From Ancylomarina sp. DW003 (lineage in GTDB: Bacteria > Bacteroidota > Bacteroidia > Bacteroidales > Marinifilaceae): 64,000 nt of DNA. Of the stretch, positions 18,035 through 26,624 are shown piece after piece. The number at the start of each line of letters is the position of its first letter. The first letter of the stretch is position 1. Where the stretch lies: assembly GCF_029029505.1 (NCBI RefSeq), contig NZ_JAKJSD010000007.1, positions 62,001 through 126,000 on the forward strand, read 5' to 3'. The notes under the pieces were generated by a model. That model saw nothing but the letters and a program-made list of their open reading frames with translations. It was not told the origin of the DNA and did not search any database. A program made the translations under genes and the position numbers.

Positions 18035-18067
18035 AAAAAAAAAGACCTGCGAGAAGCAGGTCTTTTT
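18035..18067 (-). terminator. Attenuator terminator in the trpB leader
   Basis: On the - strand a 12-bp stem (18067-18056 with 18050-18039) with a 5-base loop is followed by nine T (18043-18035). It ends 40 bases before the trpB start codon, so it would stop transcription before the gene. Its loop region contains CTTCTC (18056-18051), which can alternatively pair with GAGAAG at 18103-18098 inside the leader peptide gene, breaking the terminator. Confidence 0.8.
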
Positions 18068-18091
18068 AGTATATGAATTATGTGCATATGG

Positions 18092-18148
18092 CTATCCCTT
18101 CTCTATATAATTTATTGAGAAGTTCCACCAAAAAATATTTTGTGTCAT
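18092..18148 (-). CDS. Trp leader peptide with tandem Trp codons
   Basis: An 18-codon ORF encoding MTQNIFWWNFSINYIEKG. It starts at ATG 18148-18146 behind an A-rich ribosome-binding region and stops at TAG 18094-18092. Codons 7 and 8 (18130-18125) are both TGG. The sequence just after them, CTTCTC (18122-18117), can pair with GAGAAG (18103-18098) at the end of the ORF, and that same GAGAAG can pair with CTTCTC in the terminator loop. A ribosome stalled at the Trp codons covers the first segment, frees the second to form the antiterminator and lets trpB be transcribed. This is the classical attenuation layout; leader RNAs of this kind (Bacteroid-trp) are known in the phylum. Confidence 0.82.
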   Translation of the reverse strand: MTQNIFWWNFSINYIEKG

Positions 18149-18359
18149 ATTTGTTTTCATGTCACAATGTTAGAGCTAATTTCTGTCTAAAACAAATTTC
18201 GGTTTAAAAAAAGTGGAGAGAGGATTGACTCTTTAAAGATTGATTCGTACCTTATACGGTTGTGGTTTAATAAGATTAAGTTGATTTTAAAGATCTGTAT
18301 GTGAAATAGTAAGGTCGGTAAATAGTCATATTGTTTAGAAGTTACAGAGGGGTGTGAAA

Positions 18360-18788
18360 ATGATAAGAAAATATTTAGAAAGCGATATTGAAGAAATTTT
18401 GGATGTCTGGTATCAGGCTTCCAGGATGGCCCATCCTTTTTTAGATGCCGATTTTATGGGTATGGAAAAAAGGAATATTCGCGATGTTTATATTCCTAAT
18501 ACGTCCACTTGGGTGTTCGAAAAAGAAGGCTTAGTACTTGGTTTTATATCAATGATGGGTAATGAAGTTGGAGCTATATTTGTTCGTCCCGATCATCATG
18601 GGAAAGGAATTGGGAGAGAGTTGATGGATTTTGTAGCAGACTTCCATGATGAATTGGAGGTAGAGGTTTTCGAAAGAAATCGTGTTGGAAGAATTTTTTA
18701 CGACAAATATGGTTTTAAGCAACTTGAAGAACTTGTGCATAAAGAAACAAACAATAAAATCTTACGCCTAAGGTTTAAAAAGGAATAA
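18360..18788 (+). CDS. GNAT family N-acetyltransferase
   Basis: A 142-residue single-domain GNAT enzyme that would transfer an acetyl group from acetyl-CoA to an unknown amine. The acetyl-CoA loop is in VRPDHHGKGIGRELMDF (near residue 80), followed by the typical C-terminal NRVGRIFYDKYGFKQLEE. It resembles the YjaB type. The frame is open from a GTG at 18354, but the ATG at 18360 behind a GAGGGG Shine-Dalgarno sequence is the likelier start. It stands alone, divergent from the trpB leader. Confidence 0.9.
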   Translation: MIRKYLESDIEEILDVWYQASRMAHPFLDADFMGMEKRNIRDVYIPNTSTWVFEKEGLVLGFISMMGNEVGAIFVRPDHHGKGIGRELMDFVADFHDELEVEVFERNRVGRIFYDKYGFKQLEELVHKETNNKILRLRFKKE

Positions 18789-18947
18789 AATATTTTTTCT
18801 GAGTTTATTTAAATGGAGGTTTAATTAGATTTGATAAAAATAGTGTTATTCAATAATAATTATTATTTTTATATGTTAGATACTTGTAAACAGCATTAGT
18901 ATCTGAGATGAATTGTTATTGCGAAATATAAAATTAAATAATAAACT

Positions 18948-19625
18948 ATGAAAAAATTAAAATCATTTTTATGTATAATTCTTGGGCTTGTTGTTATGAG
19001 TTGTTCGGATAGTGATGGGCCTATTGAGACGGGAATAGAAAGTGATGCTACCTATACAGTAACATTTACAATGCACTGGAATAGTACCAATTTTCCTACA
19101 GACTATCCCACAGGTGCACATTTTTCCCCTTTAATTGGATGGAGTCATAAAGCATCAAGTACTTTCTTTAAAGTGGGAACCGAAGCTTCAGCTGGTATTA
19201 AAAGTATGGCTGAAACTGGTGCAACAGGAACTTTAAAAACAGAACTGGAAGAAAAGATAACTGCCGGAGAAGGGTTAGATTTTGTATTAGGAAGTGGATT
19301 AAGTAGCGGAACTGGTGAAATTACCGTTGATGTAGAGGTTAATGCTGATAACCCGGCAATTACATTGGTTACAATGGTTGCACCAAGTCCGGATTGGTAT
19401 GTAGCAGCTCTAAATGTAAACTTATATGATGGGAGTAATTTTGTTGTATCTAAAACGATTACTGCGGCGGTTTATGATGCTGGGACTGACAGTGGATCAA
19501 CATTTGCATCTGCAGATGTCGTTACTGACCCTAAAGGTAAAATTTCAGAATTTCTAGATGCACCTCTTGGAGATGGAACAGAGTTACCTACTGCTTTCGC
19601 TACAGTAACATTTACAAAGAAATAA
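18948..19625 (+). CDS. Spondin-domain lipoprotein
   Basis: A signal peptide (about residues 1-18) with lipobox VVMSC (Cys19) precedes a spondin_N domain (about 35-225). Diagnostic pieces are the FTMHWNSTNFPTDYP segment, HFSPLIGWSHK near residue 63, and APSPDWYVAALNVNLYDG near residue 147. This domain is known from eukaryotic F-spondin and bacterial surface proteins, where it is thought to bind extracellular partners. The bacterial role is unknown. It is monocistronic with a strong terminator directly after. Confidence 0.9.
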   Translation: MKKLKSFLCIILGLVVMSCSDSDGPIETGIESDATYTVTFTMHWNSTNFPTDYPTGAHFSPLIGWSHKASSTFFKVGTEASAGIKSMAETGATGTLKTELEEKITAGEGLDFVLGSGLSSGTGEITVDVEVNADNPAITLVTMVAPSPDWYVAALNVNLYDGSNFVVSKTITAAVYDAGTDSGSTFASADVVTDPKGKISEFLDAPLGDGTELPTAFATVTFTKK

Positions 19626-19645
19626 TTTTGAATATTTGAGTTTTG

Positions 19646-19679
19646 AAGGTCTCTGGTTAATTATCAGAGACCTTTTTTC
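19646..19679 (+). terminator. Intrinsic terminator after the spondin lipoprotein gene
   Basis: A perfect 10-bp stem (19646-19655 with 19665-19674) with a T6 tail. Confidence 0.87.
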
Positions 19680-19769
19680 TTGGAAGATTATTCGTTAAAT
19701 TAGTGAGACGTAAAAATATAATTTCAGCTTTATAGATATTCGAATTAATAATAATTTAAGATTCAGATT

Positions 19770-20162
19770 ATGAGTTACTATTTTAATAAAATCTTAAGAA
19801 CGAAGAGTTTTGATGAAGCCATTGAGTTAATAACTACTGAATTGCAGAAGGAAGGTTTTGGTGTCTTAACTCAAATAGACGTTAAAGCGACTTTGAAGAA
19901 GAAAATCGATGTTGATTTTAAGAAATATGTCATTTTAGGCGCCTGTAACCCGCAATATGCATACAAAGCTTTACAGCGTGAAGATAAAATAGGCGTTTTT
20001 CTGCCTTGTAATGTAATTGTAGAAGAAAACAATAACGGCGATATTGAAGTATCAGCAGTTGATCCAATCGCATCTATGGCTAAAGTTGAAAATGATTCTT
20101 TAGGCGAAATTGCTGTAGAGATTCAGAATAAACTTAAAATTGTAATCCGCAATTTGAATTAA
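19770..20162 (+). CDS. DUF302 domain protein
   Basis: A 130-residue soluble protein with the DUF302 pattern: KSFDEAIELITTELQKEGFGVLTQIDV near residue 11, then YVILGACNPQYAYKALQ near 52 and IGVFLPCNVIVEE near 73. The conserved Cys residues in GACNP and LPCNV are present. The fold is known but no activity is established. It is a single gene, and a long palindromic terminator separates it from the convergent VTT-domain gene. Confidence 0.92.
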   Translation: MSYYFNKILRTKSFDEAIELITTELQKEGFGVLTQIDVKATLKKKIDVDFKKYVILGACNPQYAYKALQREDKIGVFLPCNVIVEENNNGDIEVSAVDPIASMAKVENDSLGEIAVEIQNKLKIVIRNLN

Positions 20163-20180
20163 TTTCAGTTTTGCTATAAA

Positions 20181-20216
20181 AAATAAATCCCGGTCAATTG
20201 ACCGGGATTTATTTTT
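20181..20216. terminator. 34-bp perfect palindrome, bidirectional terminator
   Basis: Positions 20181-20197 are the exact reverse complement of 20198-20214, with no spacer. The A-rich outer ends give T tails on both strands. It lies between convergent genes, so terminator function is the simplest reading. Confidence 0.82.
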
Positions 20217-20224
20217 GTATGACT

Positions 20225-20848
20225 TTAGGCCATTAATGAAAATATGGCTATTGCATATAAATAAAAGCGTAAGAATCTAAAAAGGCCAAACATTAGATAC
20301 CTTCTAAAACTAAAGTTAATAATACCAGAGGCTATACTAACCATTGAGAATGGAATAGGTAGTAAGGCTCCTACTATAATTAAAAAACCACCCCATTTGC
20401 GAATGTTTATAATGTGCTTTTCCATTTTGGATTCAACAGTATGCTTCACTCTGGGAATAGTTAGTATAGCTTTCCCAATAAAGTATGATACGACACCGCC
20501 AAGGTAAGATAGTAGAGCCAACAGGGACAGGTTTACGATAGGACTAGGCATGGTTTTAACCCAAGCTATAAATAGTTCTGGTGGAATTAGCCCAAGGAAT
20601 GATTCTGAAGCAAAAAAGAGTGAATAAACACTTGTTGCTGAGAAGTTTTTAGTAATATATTCAAAGAAAGTATTGAAATCGATAACAAACTTATCGAGTA
20701 AAATAACACCACCTACAATTAGTATAAATGGTAAAATAGCTTTCTTAATATTACTCCATATAAATGTATAAAACCCTGTATACGAGTAGTATTGGTGAGT
20801 TAGCTGTAGCTTTGTTTTACGATTTTTTTGTGCTGATTGTGATCTCAT
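20225..20848 (-). CDS. VTT-domain (DedA/YqaA-like) membrane protein
   Basis: A 207-residue inner-membrane protein with about five hydrophobic segments. VTT/SNARE-associated hallmarks are FASESFLGLIPPELFIAW (near residue 79), the YLGGVVSYFIGKAI segment and the amphipathic RKWGGFLIIVGALLPIPFSMVS (near residue 150). DedA-type proteins support lipid-carrier flipping and membrane homeostasis. The YqaA subgroup, to which this looks closest, has no defined substrate. It is a single gene. Confidence 0.85.
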   Translation of the reverse strand: MRSQSAQKNRKTKLQLTHQYYSYTGFYTFIWSNIKKAILPFILIVGGVILLDKFVIDFNTFFEYITKNFSATSVYSLFFASESFLGLIPPELFIAWVKTMPSPIVNLSLLALLSYLGGVVSYFIGKAILTIPRVKHTVESKMEKHIINIRKWGGFLIIVGALLPIPFSMVSIASGIINFSFRRYLMFGLFRFLRFYLYAIAIFSLMA

Positions 20849-21082
20849 TATTTTCTCTTCAGTGTAATTGGTGATTTAAACAATAGAATTCCCAAGAGAC
20901 AGGGAAGAACCGTTGTGTTCTGCAGTGTAAATGTATAGAAAAAATGCATGGCTGAGACTCGCTTTTTTAGAGGGAACGAAGCATTTTCAATAATTCGGAC
21001 AAGAATATCTTTTTACTTGTTGTATAAGAGCGTTTTAGGACTATGTATTGTAATTGTTAAATTTTTATAAGAGTATAAAATA
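20849..21082. other. Intergenic region between the VTT and Usp-type genes
   Basis: About 230 bp hold the divergent promoters of the VTT gene and the stress operon. No ORF is supported. The regulatory motif at 21083 follows. Confidence 0.4.
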
Positions 21083-21127
21083 TAGGGATTTCCCCCATAC
21101 GATTTAGGACTTGTCCTGTTTCCTTTA
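21083..21127 (+). promoter_or_regulatory. Shared TAGGGATTTCCCCC motif and weak promoter before the Usp-type operon
   Basis: The 14-mer at 21083-21096, with an internal GGGA-TT-TCCC dyad, is identical to one before nhaA (25119-25132). A second dyad GGAC-TT-GTCC lies at 21107-21116. A poor -7 match (TTCCTTTA, 21120-21127) sits at exactly the same distance from the 14-mer as the perfect -7 of nhaA, which suggests activator dependence. Confidence 0.5.
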
Positions 21128-21167
21128 CCAGCAGTTGCTCATACATTTGTTTAATAAAAATTGAGAT

Positions 21168-21989
21168 ATGCAGACAGTAGGAATTGAAAAATCAATAGAG
21201 GATAAATCGAACATTCTAATTTTAGCAGATTACTCTGAAGGAAATAGAGAGGCCATTCATTTTGCCATGCGATATTTATATCGTCCGGGTTCAGTTATTC
21301 ACCTTATACAAACATGGCAAAAACCAAATATTGGTTTATCAATGGTACGAGATTTATCTCCTATTTTAGAGAATATTGCAACTAGAGAATTGAATAATCT
21401 TAAAAAATATTTGCAAGGTCGTTATTCCATGCCAGATGATCAGGTTAAGTTGATATCCTTCGAAGGTGGCTTAATGACTTTTTTTAAAACTGAAGCATAT
21501 AAATCTCAGGATTGGCAAGTTGTGTTGGGGGCACCAAATTATGAAGATTTTTTCTCAAGTGAGAATCGAATGAATGAGCTCGTTAATAATGTTTCTGAAG
21601 ATCTATTTATTTTGACAGGATTGGATAATAGTATATCAGAAGTTCTTATGCTTGCAGATACACTCAAGACAAGTTCGTCAAATTTATCAGTTCTAAAAAA
21701 AATAGCTATTAGTGAAAAACCCAATATTAACGTTTGTTTGTCAAGCTTCTTTGAATCGTCTGATGACAGAGAAAGGAGAGTGCTACCTCTAATAGAAAAC
21801 TGTAAGGGAGCAAAATTAAATTTTTCTCAGATTGAAAAGGGTGAAGGACAAAAAGAAATACAAGAGTTCTCGAGAAGTGAAAAAAGCAAACTGATTATGT
21901 TTGAAAAAAACTTGAGTCGAAAATTTCAGAACGGTATAAAAGCCTGTTTGGATTCCTGGTTGTTAAAAAGTAGAGGTATTCGTGTTTAA
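21168..21989 (+). CDS. Universal stress-type protein (UspA-like)
   Basis: A 273-residue protein. The N-terminal strand-helix unit NILILADYSEGNREAIHFAMRYL (residues 15-37), followed by the strand SVIHLIQTW, is the opening of an HUP-fold Usp domain. The second half is degenerate. The nucleotide-binding G-x2-G-x9-G(S/T) motif is not seen, so ATP binding is doubtful. It is the first gene of a unit with a tandem Usp gene 18 bases downstream, and is preceded by the motif shared with nhaA. Confidence 0.72.
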   Translation: MQTVGIEKSIEDKSNILILADYSEGNREAIHFAMRYLYRPGSVIHLIQTWQKPNIGLSMVRDLSPILENIATRELNNLKKYLQGRYSMPDDQVKLISFEGGLMTFFKTEAYKSQDWQVVLGAPNYEDFFSSENRMNELVNNVSEDLFILTGLDNSISEVLMLADTLKTSSSNLSVLKKIAISEKPNINVCLSSFFESSDDRERRVLPLIENCKGAKLNFSQIEKGEGQKEIQEFSRSEKSKLIMFEKNLSRKFQNGIKACLDSWLLKSRGIRV

Positions 21990-22007
21990 TTTAGAAGAGA
22001 GATTGAT

Positions 22008-22949
22008 ATGACAGATATTAAACTGGAACGTATTCTGGTTCCTGTCAGCCTAAATGGTGACGGGGAAGATGCTTTGAAGCAAGCTATCTTTTTCAGGAAG
22101 AAAATGAATTCCAAAATAACATTAATTCATGTGACCCCAGCTGCTTCAAACCTCAAGAATTTGGTACAAGCAGAATTGAATAAGAGATTGCAAGCAAGAG
22201 CTATGGTTAGGCTCATTCGATTTGCTAAAATTCAATTTAAAGGGAGAATTCCTGAATATGTTAAATTAAGAGTTGAAATTGGCCAACATGTACCAGTTAT
22301 TATTGAGGTGGCTAATAAGGAAAGTTTTAATCTGGTTATCATTCGTAAGAATGAAAGAATTGAAAGTTTGGTTGGCAGGTTGAAAAAGCATAGCACAGAT
22401 AAAATTGTTCAGGAAATCAATTGCCCTGTTCTTTCTGTAAAAGATAGATGGACTTACAGAGGTGTTCGAAATATCCTGGTTCCTGTTGATATTAGACAGC
22501 AGTCAAGGGATTTATTGAACTGGTCTATTTACTTAGGGAAGAAGTTAAATTCACGTATTACTTTAATTTCAGTTTTAAACTTAAAAATAGAATTGGAACA
22601 AAGCTTAGCCTATAAAAAAGCAAAGTTGTTAGAACGTTCTATTTGCGATGAAGGGATACAGTGTGAAGCTCGAATAATTGAGAATGAAGATAACGATAAG
22701 GTTGAGAGTTTATTACAATGTATTAAACAGGAGAAAGCCGATTTAATTTTGGCTCAAGGCGCTCAAGATATTTTATTGGGAGATGTGAAATCTGAGAATT
22801 TTACTTCTAGATTATTGCACGACTCGGTAAAACCAATATTAAGATTAGAATCAACAAAAGTTAGTTTTCTGAAAGATATATTGGGGGTGAATATTCCAGC
22901 CAATATAAAAATTGATAAGCCCGGAGTAGAAAGAATTTTAGTTCAATAA
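22008..22949 (+). CDS. Tandem-domain universal stress protein
   Basis: Two Usp domains lie in 313 residues: residues 4-140, starting LERILVPVSLNGDGEDALKQA, and 150-285, starting VRNILVPVDIRQQSRDLLNWS. Each ends with the typical NCPVLSV or VKPILRL strand. Neither domain has an intact G-x2-G-x9-G(S/T) nucleotide motif, placing it with non-ATP-binding Usp proteins. It is co-transcribed with the preceding Usp-type gene. The neighbouring sensor kinase and regulator probably control both, as Usp genes often respond to energy or redox stress. Confidence 0.88.
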   Translation: MTDIKLERILVPVSLNGDGEDALKQAIFFRKKMNSKITLIHVTPAASNLKNLVQAELNKRLQARAMVRLIRFAKIQFKGRIPEYVKLRVEIGQHVPVIIEVANKESFNLVIIRKNERIESLVGRLKKHSTDKIVQEINCPVLSVKDRWTYRGVRNILVPVDIRQQSRDLLNWSIYLGKKLNSRITLISVLNLKIELEQSLAYKKAKLLERSICDEGIQCEARIIENEDNDKVESLLQCIKQEKADLILAQGAQDILLGDVKSENFTSRLLHDSVKPILRLESTKVSFLKDILGVNIPANIKIDKPGVERILVQ

Positions 22950-22987
22950 AAAAGACAACAACAATCGTAAAAAGTCAATTAACCGTA

Positions 22988-23076
22988 TACTACACTTGAT
23001 GCTGCTTGGGGGTTAATCAGTGTAGTAAGGTTTAGGAAAGTTTCCTCAAACTTGTGGAAGGAAGCTTTCCTTTTTT
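22988..23076 (+). terminator. Double-hairpin structured element / terminator after the Usp genes
   Basis: A perfect 8-bp helix (22988-22995 with 23020-23027) is followed by a second, longer imperfect hairpin (23034-23040 with 23065-23071, plus inner pairs) and a T6 run. The second hairpin alone would terminate transcription. The first is extra and unexplained. Confidence 0.6.
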
Positions 23077-23163
23077 GTATTAAAATATATTAAATATGTT
23101 TTGAAATCATTTTTAATTGTAAATTTGTCAGACTCCTGTGAAAACAGATTAAGATCTTAAAAA

Positions 23164-24426
23164 ATGTTTACAAAAAAGAGTTTTCTTATTAAGCAAAAAG
23201 TAATTTCTGTTTTGCTTCTATTTAGTATTTTTGCTTTTGGTGGAATCATATATACTTTCCGAGCTAGTTCAATAATTGATGCTAGACATATAAAACTTGT
23301 AGAGTATTCAGAGAAAGTAGAAATTGAAGTTTTTAATGGCAGAATTGAAATGGATAACTTTCTTATGCAAAGAGATAGTTTGTCTTTCAATGGGATTTCT
23401 AAAAGCTTTAATGAGGCAGATTCTTATCTGATTAAATTGGCAGGCATTGCAGAAGAAACAAAATATACTATACCCGAGAGTAACCAGATGTTTGGACAGA
23501 AACTGATGGAAACTAAGGCTTCGGTAAAGCGTTTAGATCAGCTAATTAAATCAGGACGATACTTAAAGGAGCAGCGAGTAGACAGCACAATGTTGCGAGC
23601 CTATCTAAATTTCAATAAGATCTTTACTGAGTACGAAAATGCCTTACAAATTTACATTAATGAAAGTAACTCGAGATTAAAAAAGAATATCTTCTTTTTG
23701 CTTGTAGCCATCTTTGTAATTCTTCTACTAAGTTTGATTCTGATAGCTAGGTTAATGGATTCTCTAGTTAAAGCTGAACGTCAGATTTTAAGTAATACGA
23801 TGGATGTGGAGCAAAGAGAAAGGAAAAGAATTGCAATGGATCTGCATGATGGATTGGGAGCAATCCTCTCTAGTGTAGGCATGTATAGTAAAATTCTGGA
23901 AAAAGAACTTATTGAAAATAAACCCGCTAGTGAAAAATTAAAACATATCACAAATTTATCAAATCAAGCTTTGTTGGTTGTTGGTGAAGTTATTAATAAT
24001 TTGAATCCATCAATTCTGAATCGCTATAATATCGTAGAATCATTAGAGAAACTATGTGTTAAGATTAATAGTATTGGTGAGATGAATATTGAATTCGATA
24101 GTAGTAAATTCATTGGGGAAATGACTAAGAGTACTGAGGTAATGCTCTATCGAATTTCAGGAGAACTTCTGAATAACAGTTTAAAACATGCAAACGCTAA
24201 TAAAGCCAGTATTCACTTGTCCCGACAAAAAGGACGTGTAATTCTTTCTTATAAAGATAATGGTATTGGTTTTGATATGAGTAAATTGAGTATACATGGA
24301 AATGATAAGATGGGGCTTTCGAATATTGTAGAAAGAGTTGAATCTATTGGGGGACAATGTATTTTACAAACTTCGCCAGGAGAAGGGTTTAGGATGAATA
24401 TTGAATTTAACAAGTTAAATAGATAA
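23164..24426 (+). CDS. Sensor histidine kinase, NarX/DegS-type (HisKA_3)
   Basis: A 420-residue membrane kinase. TM1 at 12-33 and TM2 at 175-197 flank an extracytoplasmic helical sensor of about 140 residues that resembles a four-helix-bundle input domain. The HisKA_3 motif RKRIAMDLHDGLGAILSS carries the phospho-accepting His228. The HATPase domain (about 310-418) has ELLNNSLKHA and DNGIGFD. The response regulator gene follows after 11 bases, so the two form a matched pair. Genes sharing the upstream DNA motif (Usp operon and nhaA) are likely targets. Confidence 0.93.
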   Translation: MFTKKSFLIKQKVISVLLLFSIFAFGGIIYTFRASSIIDARHIKLVEYSEKVEIEVFNGRIEMDNFLMQRDSLSFNGISKSFNEADSYLIKLAGIAEETKYTIPESNQMFGQKLMETKASVKRLDQLIKSGRYLKEQRVDSTMLRAYLNFNKIFTEYENALQIYINESNSRLKKNIFFLLVAIFVILLLSLILIARLMDSLVKAERQILSNTMDVEQRERKRIAMDLHDGLGAILSSVGMYSKILEKELIENKPASEKLKHITNLSNQALLVVGEVINNLNPSILNRYNIVESLEKLCVKINSIGEMNIEFDSSKFIGEMTKSTEVMLYRISGELLNNSLKHANANKASIHLSRQKGRVILSYKDNGIGFDMSKLSIHGNDKMGLSNIVERVESIGGQCILQTSPGEGFRMNIEFNKLNR

Positions 24427-24437
24427 GAAGCAAGTTG

Positions 24438-25091
24438 ATGGAAAAGATAAAGATAGTTTTGGTAGACGATCATAAAATTTTTAGAGATGGCTTTCGTCTT
24501 TTGTTACAGAGTTTTTCCTATGTCGAAATTATTGGAGAAGCATCAAATGGACAAGAGTTTCTGGATTTGCTTAAGACCAAGGTTCCTGAAATTGTTTTTA
24601 TGGATATCAATATGCCACAAGTAGATGGTGTTGAGGCAAGTCGACGTGCAGTTGAGCAGTTTCCTGATATCAAAATTATTGCTTTAACAACTTTTCTTGA
24701 TGAGGATTATTTAGAGAAGATGCTTATGGCTGGTGTAGAGGCTTATATGTTGAAGAATTCAGAATTAGATGAATTTGAGAAAGCAATTATGAAAGTTTAC
24801 AATGGAGGAAATTATTTTTCTGATGAAATAGTGAGCCTACTTTCTGATAAACTTCATCGTTTTAGAAAGCGCAAAAAAGAGCAAGCTGTTTTACCTGTAT
24901 TCACTGAAAGGGAAAAGGAAATCATAGCTCTTATATGTAAGGGGTATGGGAATAAAGAAATTGCTGAGAAAACCTTTCTAAGTCCTAAAACAGTAGAAAA
25001 ACATAAAAGTAATCTCTTTCAAAAGACGAACACATTCAATACCGTTAACCTAGTAATTTATGCCTTTAAAAATCAGTTAGCAAATTTATAA
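24438..25091 (+). CDS. NarL/FixJ-family response regulator
   Basis: The receiver domain (residues 3-120) has the acidic pair DD near residue 10 and phospho-acceptor Asp56 in IVFMDINMP. A LuxR-type helix-turn-helix (about 150-215) follows, with FTEREKEIIALICKGYGNKEIAEKTFLSPKTVEKHK in pieces. The frame is open from a TTG at 24435, but the ATG at 24438 is the natural start. It is the partner of the kinase gene immediately upstream. A DNA site with dyad symmetry occurs upstream of the Usp operon and of nhaA, the two flanking units, and is a candidate target. Confidence 0.94.
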   Translation: MEKIKIVLVDDHKIFRDGFRLLLQSFSYVEIIGEASNGQEFLDLLKTKVPEIVFMDINMPQVDGVEASRRAVEQFPDIKIIALTTFLDEDYLEKMLMAGVEAYMLKNSELDEFEKAIMKVYNGGNYFSDEIVSLLSDKLHRFRKRKKEQAVLPVFTEREKEIIALICKGYGNKEIAEKTFLSPKTVEKHKSNLFQKTNTFNTVNLVIYAFKNQLANL

Positions 25092-25118
25092 TTATGGTTG
25101 TTTTTTTTCGAATGAAAG

Positions 25119-25163
25119 TAGGGATTTCCCCCTTTCGGAAGCATTAGTAGCCTGCTATTTTTG
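25119..25163 (+). promoter_or_regulatory. nhaA promoter with TAGGGATTTCCCCC activator-type site
   Basis: The 14-mer shared with the Usp operon (25119-25132) abuts a -33-like TTTC (25133-25136). A perfect -7 element TATTTTTG (25156-25163) follows after 19 bases. A regulator bound here would touch polymerase directly, as a class II activator does. Confidence 0.55.
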
Positions 25164-25265
25164 CAATATTAAGAAGGGATAGAAATAACTAATAATCTTA
25201 ATTCATATAGTTGCTTTTATACCAAATAATCTATTTATACGATTGACTACACAAAAAAATAAAGA

Positions 25266-26597
25266 ATGATTCAATTTTTAAAAAGAAAAAGACTATTTCA
25301 CCGTATCAAAGATCCATTAGTAGACTTTGTGAGACTAGAGGCATTTGGAGGTATTGTTCTTATGTCATTTGCCGTGTTAGCATTAGCGATTGCTAATTCC
25401 TATATGGGAGAAGAGTTTCTCGCACATTGGGAGAAATATTTTGGGTTGCACTTTGGAGATTGGAAACTGAGCAAAACTCTGGTCCATTGGATTAATGATG
25501 GTTTAATGGCAATCTTCTTCTTTGTAGTTGGCCTCGAAATTAAGAGGGAGATGCTTACTGGAGGATTATCTTCCTTAAAAAATGCAAGCTTGCCAATTTT
25601 CTCAGCCGTAGGCGGTATGCTGATTCCAGCTTTAGTTTATGTCTATTTTAATCAGACAGGAGCGGGAGCGCATGGTTGGGGAGTACCAATGGCAACAGAT
25701 ATTGCATTTGCTCTTGGTATTTTAATCTTGCTTGGAAAGCAGATTCCTGTTTCATTAAAGTTATTGCTAACCTCAATTGCTATTGTAGATGATATTGGAG
25801 CTGTAATTGTAATTGCTCTTTTTTATACTTCTGAGATTGATTGGATGTATTTGATTTATGGCGGTGGTATATATGCTTTACTTTGGTGTTTGAATTTGTT
25901 GAAACTAAGGATCATTCCAGTTTATATATTTTTAGGAATTATTCTATGGTATGTTCTACTAAAATCGGGTGTACATGCTACATTAGCAGGTATTCTTTTA
26001 GCCTTAACCATTCCAGCACGAGCTAATCGTGAGGTCTTCGAATTTATAAAATCGGGAACCTCTTTATTAGGTCAAATGGAAAAAATACCTGCCACATCAT
26101 CAGTTGCTGAGACTGACAAACACATACAGTCATCAGTAGAAACGATTGAGGCAAATTGCCAAGAGGTTATTTCTCCTTTACAGAGGCTCGAACATTCATT
26201 ACATCCTTGGGTTGCCTATTTAATTGTGCCATTGTTCGCTTTTTCAAACGCAGGTGTTATAATCGATCATCAACTGCTTGGAGAGGTTTTCGAACCCATA
26301 TCAATTGGAATTATATTAGGGCTTTTCTTAGGTAAGCCTTTAGGAATATATCTTTTCGCATTAGCAGGTGTTCGGCTTGGCTTTGCACGAAAACCAGTCG
26401 ATGTGTACTGGTCACAAATATTAGGAATTGGATTTTTAGGAGGTATCGGTTTTACGATGTCTTTCTTTGTATCACAGCTAGCATTTACAGATCCTGCCGT
26501 ATTAAGTTTGGCGAAGTTTGCAGTTCTTATTGCATCCACCCTTTCTGGTTTGATAGGCTTTTTGATTTTAAAATTCTTCTGCCAGTATCCTAAATAA
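25266..26597 (+). CDS. nhaA: Na+/H+ antiporter NhaA
   Basis: A 443-residue inner-membrane antiporter exporting Na+ in exchange for protons. Family hallmarks are VHWINDGLMAIFFFVVGLEIKRE split near residue 75, PMATDIAFALGIL with the transport-region Asp, and the AIVDDIGAVIVIALFYT segment with the two adjacent aspartates of the ion-binding site. A hydrophilic loop of about 50 residues (near 265-315) is longer than in the E. coli protein and typical of Bacteroidota members. It is transcribed from its own promoter with the site shared with the Usp operon and ends at a terminator. Confidence 0.96.
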   Translation: MIQFLKRKRLFHRIKDPLVDFVRLEAFGGIVLMSFAVLALAIANSYMGEEFLAHWEKYFGLHFGDWKLSKTLVHWINDGLMAIFFFVVGLEIKREMLTGGLSSLKNASLPIFSAVGGMLIPALVYVYFNQTGAGAHGWGVPMATDIAFALGILILLGKQIPVSLKLLLTSIAIVDDIGAVIVIALFYTSEIDWMYLIYGGGIYALLWCLNLLKLRIIPVYIFLGIILWYVLLKSGVHATLAGILLALTIPARANREVFEFIKSGTSLLGQMEKIPATSSVAETDKHIQSSVETIEANCQEVISPLQRLEHSLHPWVAYLIVPLFAFSNAGVIIDHQLLGEVFEPISIGIILGLFLGKPLGIYLFALAGVRLGFARKPVDVYWSQILGIGFLGGIGFTMSFFVSQLAFTDPAVLSLAKFAVLIASTLSGLIGFLILKFFCQYPK

Positions 26598-26624
26598 TTT
26601 ATTTCAGATCAAGTTTAGTTTGTG

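Noticed and set aside
18044-18079. An alternative leader ORF starting at the ATG near 18079 and reading into the terminator
   Set aside because: No Trp codons and overlap with the terminator stem; the WW-encoding ORF explains the layout.
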